Below are positions 7,069 to 13,644 of a DNA stretch of 45,065 nt, piece after piece (the first letter of the stretch is position 1; every line of letters starts with the position of its first letter). The stretch spans positions 1 through 45,065 of the forward strand of contig JAUUSJ010000012.1 in the NCBI GenBank assembly GCA_030841965.1, in the 5' to 3' direction. The stretch comes from Blautia sp. GTDB taxonomy: Bacteria > Bacillota > Clostridia > Lachnospirales > Lachnospiraceae. Below the pieces are notes generated by a model. It was given only the letters and a program-made list of their open reading frames with translations, was not told the DNA's origin and did no database searches. A program made the translations under genes and the position numbers.

Positions 7069-7111
7069 AGGAGGGACACCAAAACCCTCCTGTCTTTTGT
7101 GAAAGGAGGGT
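7069..7111 (+). promoter_or_regulatory. Two-way hairpin that can hide the toxin ribosome binding site
   Basis: ACCCTCCT (7084-7091) can pair with AGGAGGG just upstream (7069-7075) or, perfectly over 8 bp, with AGGAGGGT (7104-7111), which is the ribosome binding site of the next reading frame. The two pairings exclude each other, so the leader could switch the start site between open and closed. Confidence 0.55.
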
Positions 7112-7118
7112 GATAGCA

Positions 7119-7418
7119 ATGTATGTTACATATACTGACTTAATTCAGATTGGAATATTTATCGTTGCCCTTATAAGTCTGTGCTATCAGATTTTTAAGG
7201 GAAAAAAGCAAGTCGCCATCCTGCCTGATGACGACTTTTTTATAAAGCACATTTGTAAGAGCGGTTGTTTTGCGCATCCCTACTGTTATTTTTACCCTAT
7301 CATATTCTATAAAATATTGCAAGAGAATTTAAGGTCTAAAAAAATAATTTTTCATTACAATCGTTCTACTGCTATATCTAGCATTCTGCCAACTTATCAC
7401 GACTTTAGAATAAAATAA
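7119..7418 (+). CDS. Candidate type I (holin-like) membrane toxin, possibly read through
   Basis: The frame begins MYVTYTDLIQIGIFIVALIS and continues LCYQIFKGKKQ: a single membrane helix (about 8-24) followed by a Lys-rich end, the layout of short holin-like/type I toxins of Bacillota. AGGAGGG lies eight bases before the ATG. Known peptides of this sort end soon after the basic tail; here CAA occupies the position where TAA would end the peptide (KGKK-stop), and the frame runs on for about 68 low-complexity residues through a terminator-like hairpin (7210-7240). The functional product is probably the first 30-45 residues. The antisense antitoxin RNA is not identified. Confidence 0.5.
   Translation: MYVTYTDLIQIGIFIVALISLCYQIFKGKKQVAILPDDDFFIKHICKSGCFAHPYCYFYPIIFYKILQENLRSKKIIFHYNRSTAISSILPTYHDFRIK
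7210..7241 (+). terminator. Terminator-like hairpin inside the toxin frame
   Basis: Arms AAGTCGCCATC (7210-7220) and GATGACGACTT (7227-7237), with one mismatch, are followed by TTTTAT. The left arm contains AGTCGCC, which is complementary to GGCGACT in the predicted 5' leader (7044-7050), so leader and terminator could exchange partners. Confidence 0.55.
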
Positions 7419-7445
7419 CATCCGTTACAAAGAAAAGTCACTTAA

Positions 7446-7525
7446 AGGCAACTCTAGGGCTTCTAATGACATGGAGTCATTATTTAAAACTCCATCGTCC
7501 TAAAAAGAGCCTTTTTATTTTTTTT
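7446..7525 (+). ncRNA. Structured RNA ending in a U-tract
   Basis: Three nested stems can form: AGGC/GCCT with TCT/AGA outside, AGGG/TCCT in the middle, and a perfect ATGGAGT/ACTCCAT hairpin inside. The structure is followed by TTTTTATTTTTTTT. It may be only a branched terminator for the toxin transcript, or the 3' end of a small RNA. The region 7419-7635 has no other supported gene. Confidence 0.35.
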
Positions 7526-7635
7526 CGGAAATTTGGAGAGGTAACATAGCGCCCCGAAAGCCCTCGATTTAGACCCCTACCGCCATCTTTATTTAATGCC
7601 AGCATACAAGAATTCAAGGTGAAAAAAAACAGAGA

Positions 7636-8325
7636 TTAGCTCCTGCCTTGTTCCGATTTCAATTCTCTTTTATATTTATAAAAAGTATTTCGTGCAATTT
7701 TCAACAATTGCATACACTCAATATCTTTTAATGTTCCATCAAAATCCTTTGATAACTTTAAAATCTTTTGTTTCATATCTTTAGATTTTTTTGTTTCTAT
7801 CTTGCTGCCTTCTGCTCTGCCTATTTGCTTTCCTTCTGTCCTCGCTTTTGCTATTCCTTCCTTAACTCTCATGTGCAAATAATCAACTTCTTGCTCTGCT
7901 GTATTAAAGGCTATTTCTATTTGTTTCTTAGCAAGTATCATAAGATACTCATTTACCCCTTGCAATATACAGTCTATATCACCGCCAGTTAAGGTAATAT
8001 GATTATTAAGTGTCTGCCTATATACCTCTGTATCTATGTGATGTTCTTTTAAGAACACAAGATTGACTCCTTTGTTATATAAGTCCAAATAAGTTTCAAA
8101 CCCTTCTTGTGCTGTTCTCGCCATCCTGGAAACTTCATCAAATACAACTGTATCGCCTGGCTTCAATGCTTCAACTAACTTATTCCATCTCGGTCTGTTC
8201 ATGCTTGTCCCTGTGTATGATTCATCAATGATAATGGCAGCAGGATATTTTTTCTTTATATTGACAATCTGCCTTTCTACTTTCTGTTTCAATGTACTTA
8301 CCCTCACATATCCATATTCACACAT
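7636..8325 (-). CDS. Serine recombinase (resolvase/invertase type)
   Basis: This 229-residue site-specific recombinase has CEYGYVRVST with nucleophile Ser10, FDEVSRMAR (about 62-70) with the conserved arginines, and a long E helix (about 115-150). A C-terminal segment (NFYKYK-like, about 205-222) is the helix-turn-helix. The start at 8325 is chosen because GGAGG lies nine bases upstream; the ATG at 8340 has no ribosome binding site. Its upstream region shares a 12-mer with the repressor operator at 13557. It could resolve multimers or invert DNA; no partner sites are certain. Confidence 0.87.
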   Translation of the reverse strand: MCEYGYVRVSTLKQKVERQIVNIKKKYPAAIIIDESYTGTSMNRPRWNKLVEALKPGDTVVFDEVSRMARTAQEGFETYLDLYNKGVNLVFLKEHHIDTEVYRQTLNNHITLTGGDIDCILQGVNEYLMILAKKQIEIAFNTAEQEVDYLHMRVKEGIAKARTEGKQIGRAEGSKIETKKSKDMKQKILKLSKDFDGTLKDIECMQLLKIARNTFYKYKRELKSEQGRS

Positions 8326-8348
8326 TGTCTTTTCCTCCATTCCGTATC

Positions 8349-8360
8349 ATATTAAACTAA
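8349..8360. promoter_or_regulatory. Repressor-type half site upstream of the recombinase
   Basis: The 12-mer atattaaactaa is identical to 13557-13568 in the repressor/Cro intergenic region. It lies 24 bases before the recombinase start, so the element's repressor may also control this gene. Confidence 0.4.
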
Positions 8361-8515
8361 TGTTAAATTCAATACTATAATACTACTAAATATTAAAGGA
8401 AAAGTCAATATTTTTGATACTTTTTTAATAGGATTTATTTTAATACTAAATATATAAATCTTAAATTAAATATGTTTTTCCTGTCTGTAGCTCAGTTCTA
8501 ACCCATGAAACACTA

Positions 8516-8580
8516 TTACCTAGGGTAAGTGGCTAAAATTCAAGCCTAATTTCTAGCAATAGAATCGATTTTAGCCACTT
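8516..8580. repeat. Nested dyads between recombinase and packaging genes
   Basis: A perfect 13-bp inverted repeat (AAGTGGCTAAAAT at 8527-8539, complement at 8568-8580) encloses a small TTCTA-GCAA-TAGAA hairpin with a GNRA-type loop. TTACC-TAG-GGTAA (8516-8528) overlaps its left edge. No U-tract follows on either strand, so it is not an ordinary terminator. It may be a recombination site or a structured RNA. Confidence 0.5.
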
Positions 8581-8587
8581 GGCAACT

Positions 8588-8866
8588 TTAGTTCTCTGGT
8601 ATAAATGTCGGTGGTGTTAGTCCTAAAAGTTGTGCGCTTTTTATTTCTCCATTCAGACTTCGAGCGCATACATCAACATACATCCCTGGCTCATACTGCC
8701 TAATCTCAAAATCACTCGGATAAATTCTCACAGTTTGACTGCCAAACGGAAAACGAATCTCGATACCAAAATCTTTAGATGTGGATAAAATCTCACACGC
8801 TAAAATATTATTGCGATAACGGCTCGCTTTGGAAATACATCTCTGGTCATAATTATAATTCATCAT
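8588..8866 (-). CDS. Small phage-type hypothetical protein (92 aa)
   Basis: The product (MMNYNYDQRCISKASRYRNN...) has a mainly beta middle (about 22-85, with FGIEIRFPFGSQTVRIYP and YEPGMYVDV) that suggests a small barrel. AGAGGA precedes the ATG by five or six bases. It follows the terminase-like gene by 49 bp in the same direction and ends next to the nested dyads, so it is likely the last gene of the leftward satellite operon. No named domain is recognised. Confidence 0.55.
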   Translation of the reverse strand: MMNYNYDQRCISKASRYRNNILACEILSTSKDFGIEIRFPFGSQTVRIYPSDFEIRQYEPGMYVDVCARSLNGEIKSAQLLGLTPPTFIPEN

Positions 8867-8915
8867 AAAATTCCTCTCTTTCTTTCTTTTATGGAAAATA
8901 TTGTAAATAAAATAG

Positions 8916-9425
8916 TTAATCTAAATTTGGGAGCTCTGGAAGCTCTGCCCCAGCATGTCGAGCGGCTATTTCCTCTCGGGATGCCCTTGGTATGCCGGTT
9001 GTCTGCTGACTTGCGGTCGCATCTTCAAAAGATATGGTATCTCGATAATTCAGCCAGTTTTTCATCAAAAAAATACCGCTTGGAGGAGATATCTTGCCTT
9101 GTGTCACGCATTGCTCTAAAAAAGCCGCAATGAAACTTTTAGCACGGCTTATTATTGCTTGCCTTTCTCGAGAACAATTTATACCTGCATTCCAATTAAA
9201 AAGTGTTGTTCTACTAATATGTAGTATAAGGCAAAGCGACTCAATGCCAGGGCGAATTCCAGTTCTTTGGCAAAACTCAAAATATTCATCAATTCGCTTC
9301 GCAACTTCCTCGTCTGATTCTGGCTTGCCTAATTCGTTCAATTCTCGTAGGCTCATCACAACGTTTGAAACAAAATTTCCGTCTAAATCATTTAATTTTT
9401 CGTTTGGAAAGTTACTTTTTCCCAT
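8916..9425 (-). CDS. Terminase small-subunit-like DNA-packaging protein
   Basis: This 169-residue protein has VAKRIDEYFEFCQRTGIRPG (about 41-60), a helix-turn-helix (LCLILHISRTTLFNWNAG, about 64-81) and IFLMKNWLNYRDT (about 118-130). That is the layout of gp3/TerS-type terminase small subunits of Bacillota phages, whose last helix precedes a KN-x-[FW]-x-Y-x-D motif. TerS selects phage DNA for packaging together with a terminase large subunit, which is absent here, as in phage satellites. It is preceded in the operon by an HNH nuclease, the usual partner in cos-type packaging. Assignment rests on motif layout and context. Confidence 0.6.
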   Translation of the reverse strand: MGKSNFPNEKLNDLDGNFVSNVVMSLRELNELGKPESDEEVAKRIDEYFEFCQRTGIRPGIESLCLILHISRTTLFNWNAGINCSRERQAIISRAKSFIAAFLEQCVTQGKISPPSGIFLMKNWLNYRDTISFEDATASQQTTGIPRASREEIAARHAGAELPELPNLD

Positions 9426-9600
9426 TTCTTTCCAACCTCCTTCCTTTTTCAGATGTTAACGTTGCTCGCGGAGATTGCTTTTTTCCTTTAATAACATTCA
9501 AAGTTTCTCCATCTATTTTGCGAATTTCCCAGCTCAAAAATTGTTGCAAATCTTCTGGCACGTATACTGACTCGATTATTTTTTTACGATTTCTGTTCAT
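9412..9600 (-). CDS. Small basic hypothetical protein (62 aa)
   Basis: The product (MNRNRKKIIESVYVPEDLQQ...) is basic at both ends and ends in a Lys/Arg-rich tail. GAAAGGAGAG lies seven bases before the ATG, which supports it as real. It overlaps the terminase-like gene by 14 bases and the previous gene by 17. It could bind nucleic acid, but no domain is recognised. Confidence 0.55.
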   Translation of the reverse strand: MNRNRKKIIESVYVPEDLQQFLSWEIRKIDGETLNVIKGKKQSPRATLTSEKGRRLERNGKK

Positions 9601-9805
9601 TTTTATCTCTCCTTTCTAACTCATCAACACAACTAATAAGCAAGTCCCCACTAAAATTTGCAATCTGGGTTTCCTTATATTTGGAATAAATCATATTACA
9701 TTCACTCATCAGTTGTTCCCAATTTCGGGGAGCATCATAGTATTTCTTAAAAAATTCCCAAATATCTCCAAACAAACTCCAATATGTTGTATTTTTCAAA
9801 TTCAT
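9584..9805 (-). CDS. Small phage-type hypothetical protein (73 aa)
   Basis: The product (MNLKNTTYWSLFGDIWEFFK...) is helical with several aromatic residues and ends CVDELERRDKNEQKS. The pattern YW-x-x-F-x-x-IW-x-FFKKYY followed by a final D-E-L-E-R helix resembles short uncharacterised proteins that I associate with Bacillota phages near the packaging genes. The ATG at 9805 is preferred: AAAGGAGAAGG lies upstream, whereas the earlier ATG (9868) would overlap the HNH gene by 60 bases. Confidence 0.6.
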   Translation of the reverse strand: MNLKNTTYWSLFGDIWEFFKKYYDAPRNWEQLMSECNMIYSKYKETQIANFSGDLLISCVDELERRDKNEQKS

Positions 9806-9807
9806 AA

Positions 9808-10062
9808 CTAATCCTTCTCCTTTATTGCATTTAAGTAACGATGTAGTTTCTGATGGCAACCTGGACAAAGGCTTATAATCTCATTCAACGATTCGTGTCC
9901 TAAATTCTTATAAGATATATGATGGACAGATAATCCATTACGACAAGTGGATTCAGGACGGTTGCACATCCTGCATTTACGACCATCATATTCAATCCTT
10001 TCTGCTGCCTTCTTCTTCCATTTAATGGACCTTATATATCGCTTATAAAATTCTGTTTGCAT
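9808..10062 (-). CDS. HNH endonuclease
   Basis: This 84-residue protein has a CRMCNRP zinc knuckle (about 30-36), LSVHHISYKN (HNH first His pair, about 44-53), an Asn in the linker (LNEIISL) and the second CPGCHQKLH (about 66-74). Phage HNH proteins of this size act with the terminase to cut DNA at cos sites. It starts a block HNH / 73-aa / 62-aa / TerS-like with tiny gaps or overlaps. AAAGGGGTGAT lies upstream of the ATG. Confidence 0.85.
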   Translation of the reverse strand: MQTEFYKRYIRSIKWKKKAAERIEYDGRKCRMCNRPESTCRNGLSVHHISYKNLGHESLNEIISLCPGCHQKLHRYLNAIKEKD

Positions 10063-10107
10063 CTAAATCACCCCTTTACAAAACAATTTGTGATAGATTT
10101 TTAAATC

Positions 10108-10408
10108 TGCCGTCAGAACCGTCAAGTTTTTCTCTATATTTATTATATATATGTATACACAATCTATTTTTTATTTCATACTAATTTCAAAAGAAAAAGA
10201 TGACGATTTTGACGGTAGACTTCTAGAACCCTTGATTTTTCTTGTTTTTTTGCCGTCACTTTATGCAAAATAATTGACGATAAGCTGACAATAACTTGAC
10301 GGCATCCCATCATAATTTCTTGTAACGGTTACTTTAAAAATGGAATTTCAGATAATTCCTCTTGGATTGCCGTCACAAATCCTGCCTCGCCGTCATCTTC
10401 ACCGTCAC
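10108..10408. repeat. TGACGG/CCGTCA repeat cluster, candidate replication origin
   Basis: CCGTCA occurs on the + strand near 10110, 10120, 10253, 10370, 10390 and 10402, and its complement TGACGG near 10210 and 10297. Partial TGACGA and TGACA copies occur between them. The cluster spans the 3' end of the primase-helicase gene and the adjacent AT-rich gap (10063-10328), which includes a TATATATATGTATACAC stretch. P4-like and SaPI-like elements have repeat arrays bound by their own primase-helicase next to that gene. Confidence 0.6.
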
Positions 10409-12707
10409 TTTTTTCCAGAGAAATGCCGATAAAATAGCGACTATTTTTTCCTCTAATTTCAGAAAATCCCTTGGCTCTCATAGCCTTAAAAAAACTCGTT
10501 CGACTTAATGCTTGTCTCCCTTCTTCTCTGCAATGTTCTTCATATGCGTTATACAATAACTTTCTCTCGGTCTTGATACCTGCTTTTAAAGAGCAAACTT
10601 CATCAATGAAACTCGTTGTAGTGTCGGAATCTGCTTTCATTTGCCTAACTGCCTTCTGACTATTCTCCGACCGCAAGATATGTCCACGCTCATACATTCT
10701 ATGTAATGCCTGCACACACAAAAGTATAAAATAAGTAATTTCTGGCTTCAGCTGCTCAAATAATTCTGGGTTAGGCTCATCAGGAATATGATCCATTTTT
10801 AAAATCAAAATTCTCCTAAAAAACGCATTATTTCGCTCTCCTTGTATAATCGGCAATAAATTGGTTGAAAATAATTGTTTACTATAGTTACGGAACATAA
10901 AACCCTGAAATCCCTTTCGTTCAGAGAAAATTCTGTCCTCTCCAATTAATGATTTAAAAGTCCCTGTTTCTTCTAGTGAATCATAAGGTAAGTCAGCGTA
11001 AACATTGACCAATTTTCCTACGAGTAAAGAAGTTGAAAAACGCTTACTCAATGCCTGCAAAGAGATATTGCTTGTATTTTCAGCACCAACAGCTTCTTCG
11101 TTTAATCGAATAAAAACAGATTTTCCCGAACCTCCTAATCCACATAGCAACAGTGAAACCTGCTGCCGTGTATCAACAGTAAATGTTAACCCAAAATATT
11201 CTAAGAGCATCTCCCTATCTTGCTTATCGGGTATAGCAAAATTTATGAATTTTTCTATCTTCTGTCCATTGGTTGAAGATTTTATGTCACACCATTTCCA
11301 AGGTAATTGATTTATACTCAAATATTTGGGATTGTGCGGTTTTTCCTGCATCGTAGCAGCATCCAGCATACAATCTTGAAAATTAATCCAGCTTTTAGAG
11401 TAATTATTTACAGTCTCAAAACTTCGCTGCAACTCATTAGAATCAACAATTAAATTGTAAATTTGATTGATTAGTTGTGATTTTCGCAAATCTGGAAAAA
11501 TACGTTGTTTAATAATATCCTTTATCATTGTTCCTTTTTCATCGGGACGATACACTCCGTCTCGATACAAATATGGAACGTCACACACAAATATCGAATA
11601 CAATTTTTTCACGTTCTCAGCAACTCTATTATGTATAACCGCTGTCGGTTCTCCACGAGCATTGAATTTATGAAAATATGAGATGTCGAAGCTTTCCTCT
11701 TCATCTCCCGAACTATTCAATATCGTTTTTTCAGCAATACTTTTCTTTGGTTGCTCACCTTTCTTGTAATAGGGTGAATTTTTTTCCATGTCCAACAACC
11801 GTTCCATGGTTCCACCATTAGCGAAAAAATCTGCTACATCAGACCCTTTTTTGCTTAAATCTGGTAACAACACCTTAATACTAGATGCAACCCCATATAA
11901 GCAAGAAATTATATCTTTTGTGAGCGTTTGTCCTTCTATGTCATTATCTTGCAAAATTATTGTGTTAGCATCTTTAAAATATGGAGCAAATTTCGCCCCT
12001 TTATATTTCCAATCATTGGAAGAGCCAGCCGTAACCACATTTTCTATGCCTTTAGAATGACAAATATCAACACATTTTTCGCCTTCAACTATGTAAACTT
12101 TATCTCTTACTGTAAATTTTCGGAAATCTCCATACATAGCAATGTAAGATTGATATTCTCCATCCTTGAATTTCGCCCTCAAAAAACCGTTCTTTTCAAC
12201 TCCTTGCGTTATATATTTACATTTTTTTCCAGTATTATCAATATAATCTATGCGATACTTGTCAAATAGCTTTTTTTTATCGGAATTTTTATACTCATAA
12301 TGTTTTACAGAAACAATTTCCTTTACAGAAAAATTCTCTCGCTCAGCCAGCCGATGCAAACCAGCTATCACAAATCTAATGTCTTTCGGTAGTGTTTTTG
12401 TTTTTTCATCTTGAATGAAAATATCGCAAATCTCAGCACCTCTACGCACTGCATCAGGAAAATTCAAACCCTCTTTAAGCATTATTAAATCGATAGACGA
12501 GTACGTTTTACATTCTCCTGCAAAATCTTTTAGATACCAACTCTCACCTTTTGTATTTAACGCCATGCTTGGGTGCGCATCACCTCGATTATGCGAAGAA
12601 GGTTCTAGGGCGTGATACTTTTTTCTCGGATTATCAAACCCATAATAATTGAAAATTTGCTGACTATGAGTCCTTTTCAGGGACTCTACCGCCTCTTTAA
12701 ATGTCAT
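10329..12707 (-). CDS. P4-family primase-helicase
   Basis: This 792-residue replication protein has an N-terminal primase-type segment (1-100), a TOPRIM region with VEGEK (about 207-211) and DND (254-256), and a D5/P4-type SF3 helicase with Walker A GLGGSGKS (about 523-530). A C-terminal winged-helix region (about 710-775, SRTSFFKAMRAKGFSEIRG) probably binds DNA. The start at 12707 has GGAGGT five bases upstream and overlaps the previous gene. It would melt and prime the element's origin after induction. Three TGACGG repeats are embedded in its last codons (SDGEDDGEAGFVT). Confidence 0.88.
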   Translation of the reverse strand: MTFKEAVESLKRTHSQQIFNYYGFDNPRKKYHALEPSSHNRGDAHPSMALNTKGESWYLKDFAGECKTYSSIDLIMLKEGLNFPDAVRRGAEICDIFIQDEKTKTLPKDIRFVIAGLHRLAERENFSVKEIVSVKHYEYKNSDKKKLFDKYRIDYIDNTGKKCKYITQGVEKNGFLRAKFKDGEYQSYIAMYGDFRKFTVRDKVYIVEGEKCVDICHSKGIENVVTAGSSNDWKYKGAKFAPYFKDANTIILQDNDIEGQTLTKDIISCLYGVASSIKVLLPDLSKKGSDVADFFANGGTMERLLDMEKNSPYYKKGEQPKKSIAEKTILNSSGDEEESFDISYFHKFNARGEPTAVIHNRVAENVKKLYSIFVCDVPYLYRDGVYRPDEKGTMIKDIIKQRIFPDLRKSQLINQIYNLIVDSNELQRSFETVNNYSKSWINFQDCMLDAATMQEKPHNPKYLSINQLPWKWCDIKSSTNGQKIEKFINFAIPDKQDREMLLEYFGLTFTVDTRQQVSLLLCGLGGSGKSVFIRLNEEAVGAENTSNISLQALSKRFSTSLLVGKLVNVYADLPYDSLEETGTFKSLIGEDRIFSERKGFQGFMFRNYSKQLFSTNLLPIIQGERNNAFFRRILILKMDHIPDEPNPELFEQLKPEITYFILLCVQALHRMYERGHILRSENSQKAVRQMKADSDTTTSFIDEVCSLKAGIKTERKLLYNAYEEHCREEGRQALSRTSFFKAMRAKGFSEIRGKNSRYFIGISLEKSDGEDDGEAGFVTAIQEELSEIPFLK

Positions 12708-12909
12708 ATTTACCTCCATTCGACAAATCTAATGTTTCCTCGTACGAATCGATTAACTCTTGAAATTTTCTATATTCCTCTGGATTATTTAGATATTTTT
12801 GCTGTAGTTCTTTTGCAATTTTTATACATTTTTTAAGCATCTTGGTATTTTTTATTTCAATCAAAATTTCTTTTTTGAATAGCGGAGAATACACATTGTG
12901 TTTAATCAT
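12697..12909 (-). CDS. Small hypothetical protein upstream of the primase
   Basis: This 70-residue helical, charged protein (MIKHNVYSPLFKKEILIEIK...) lies between the excisionase-like gene (4-base ATGA overlap) and the primase gene (11-base overlap). GGAGGTGA precedes its ATG. The tight overlaps indicate one translationally coupled operon. No domain is recognised; a role in replication or its control is guessed from position only. Confidence 0.6.
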   Translation of the reverse strand: MIKHNVYSPLFKKEILIEIKNTKMLKKCIKIAKELQQKYLNNPEEYRKFQELIDSYEETLDLSNGGKYDI

Positions 12910-13223
12910 TGCGAGTCACCTCCATTCAAGAAATTAACTAGACTTCCAAAATTTACTAAATATTTGCTCCCCGATTTAACATAAATAATTTTGTTCTCCA
13001 AGCAAAGTCCTCGGAGCGCATAATACGAAAGTCCCGTTTGTTCGCTTGCTTGTTTTAGTGGTATCATTTTTGGTATGTTATCTTCTGATGAATGAGTTCC
13101 AATTTTTTCATCTTCTATATTATTTTGAATCAATTTTCTTATAACTTTTTCCATTTTTTCTGTAATTTTCCTTTGTCTGAGCATCAAATTTTCAAGTTCA
13201 TCCAAAGATTGATTTTCTATCAT
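12906..13223 (-). CDS. Excisionase-like helix-turn-helix protein
   Basis: This 105-residue protein has an N-terminal coiled region (about 5-40) and a C-terminal MerR/HTH_17-type domain (about 53-100: MIPLKQASEQTGLSYYALRG, then a wing ending KYLVNFGSLVNFL). That is the layout of excisionases and AlpA-like regulators of satellites. The ATG at 13223 is used, with GGAGGTAGAG upstream; the longer frame would need TTG. It follows the Cro-like gene in the leftward operon. It could direct excision with the integrase or activate the operon. Confidence 0.68.
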   Translation of the reverse strand: MIENQSLDELENLMLRQRKITEKMEKVIRKLIQNNIEDEKIGTHSSEDNIPKMIPLKQASEQTGLSYYALRGLCLENKIIYVKSGSKYLVNFGSLVNFLNGGDSQ

Positions 13224-13288
13224 TTTCTCTACCTCCAATTTTTTTGAGGTTAGCGGCTCCCAATCAAACAGGGCAGTCGCAATACTCG

Positions 13289-13468
13289 CTAATTCATAGA
13301 TTTCTCAGCCTCTAACATAGCCTTTTCGATAATCTTTCTTTTCGTTTCTGATAAATTATCTTCATCACGCAGCCAGCGGCTTAAAGTAAACTCGTTGATT
13401 CCAATGAATGCAGCCACTTCATATTGTCGCAGGCGCTTCTGCTTTATCTGTTCTTTAAGAGTTGTCAT
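13289..13468 (-). CDS. Cro-like helix-turn-helix protein
   Basis: This 59-residue protein (MTTLKEQIKQKRLRQYEVAA...) contains a compact helix-turn-helix (YEVAAFIGINEFTLSRWLRD, about 16-35) of the XRE/Cro type. The start at 13468 has GGAAGGAGTGAAA upstream. It is the first leftward gene and faces the repressor, so the pair forms a phage-type genetic switch. It probably lowers repressor synthesis after induction; that role is inferred from position. Confidence 0.72.
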   Translation of the reverse strand: MTTLKEQIKQKRLRQYEVAAFIGINEFTLSRWLRDEDNLSETKRKIIEKAMLEAEKSMN

Positions 13469-13500
13469 AAATTTCACTCCTTCCATACGCAAAATCACTT

Positions 13501-13644
13501 GATTTTGTTTGTTTCTTGCCTTATAATATCACTTAATATAATGTTTGTCAGTCACTATATTAAACTAAAACAAATATTTAATTTCAATTTTAGTGTTTAA
13601 TATACACGAGAGAGTAAATTAATGCAGGAAGGGATGAGCCTAAA
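13501..13644. promoter_or_regulatory. Divergent switch region with 10-bp inverted operator
   Basis: TATATTAAAC (13556-13565) and GTTTAATATA (13595-13604) form a perfect inverted repeat 29 bases apart. TATAAT-like boxes occur at 13522-13527 and 13536-13541. The region lies between the Cro-like gene and the repressor and is the natural operator site. The same half site recurs before the serine recombinase at 8349. Confidence 0.6.

Noticed and set aside
7140..7322. Leftward 60-codon frame opposite the toxin-like locus
   Set aside because: No ribosome binding site, and it covers the terminator hairpin; best seen as antisense of the small toxin locus.
8481..8500. tRNA-like stretch ctgtagctcag
   Set aside because: Resembles a D arm, but no acceptor, anticodon or T arm can be built around it.
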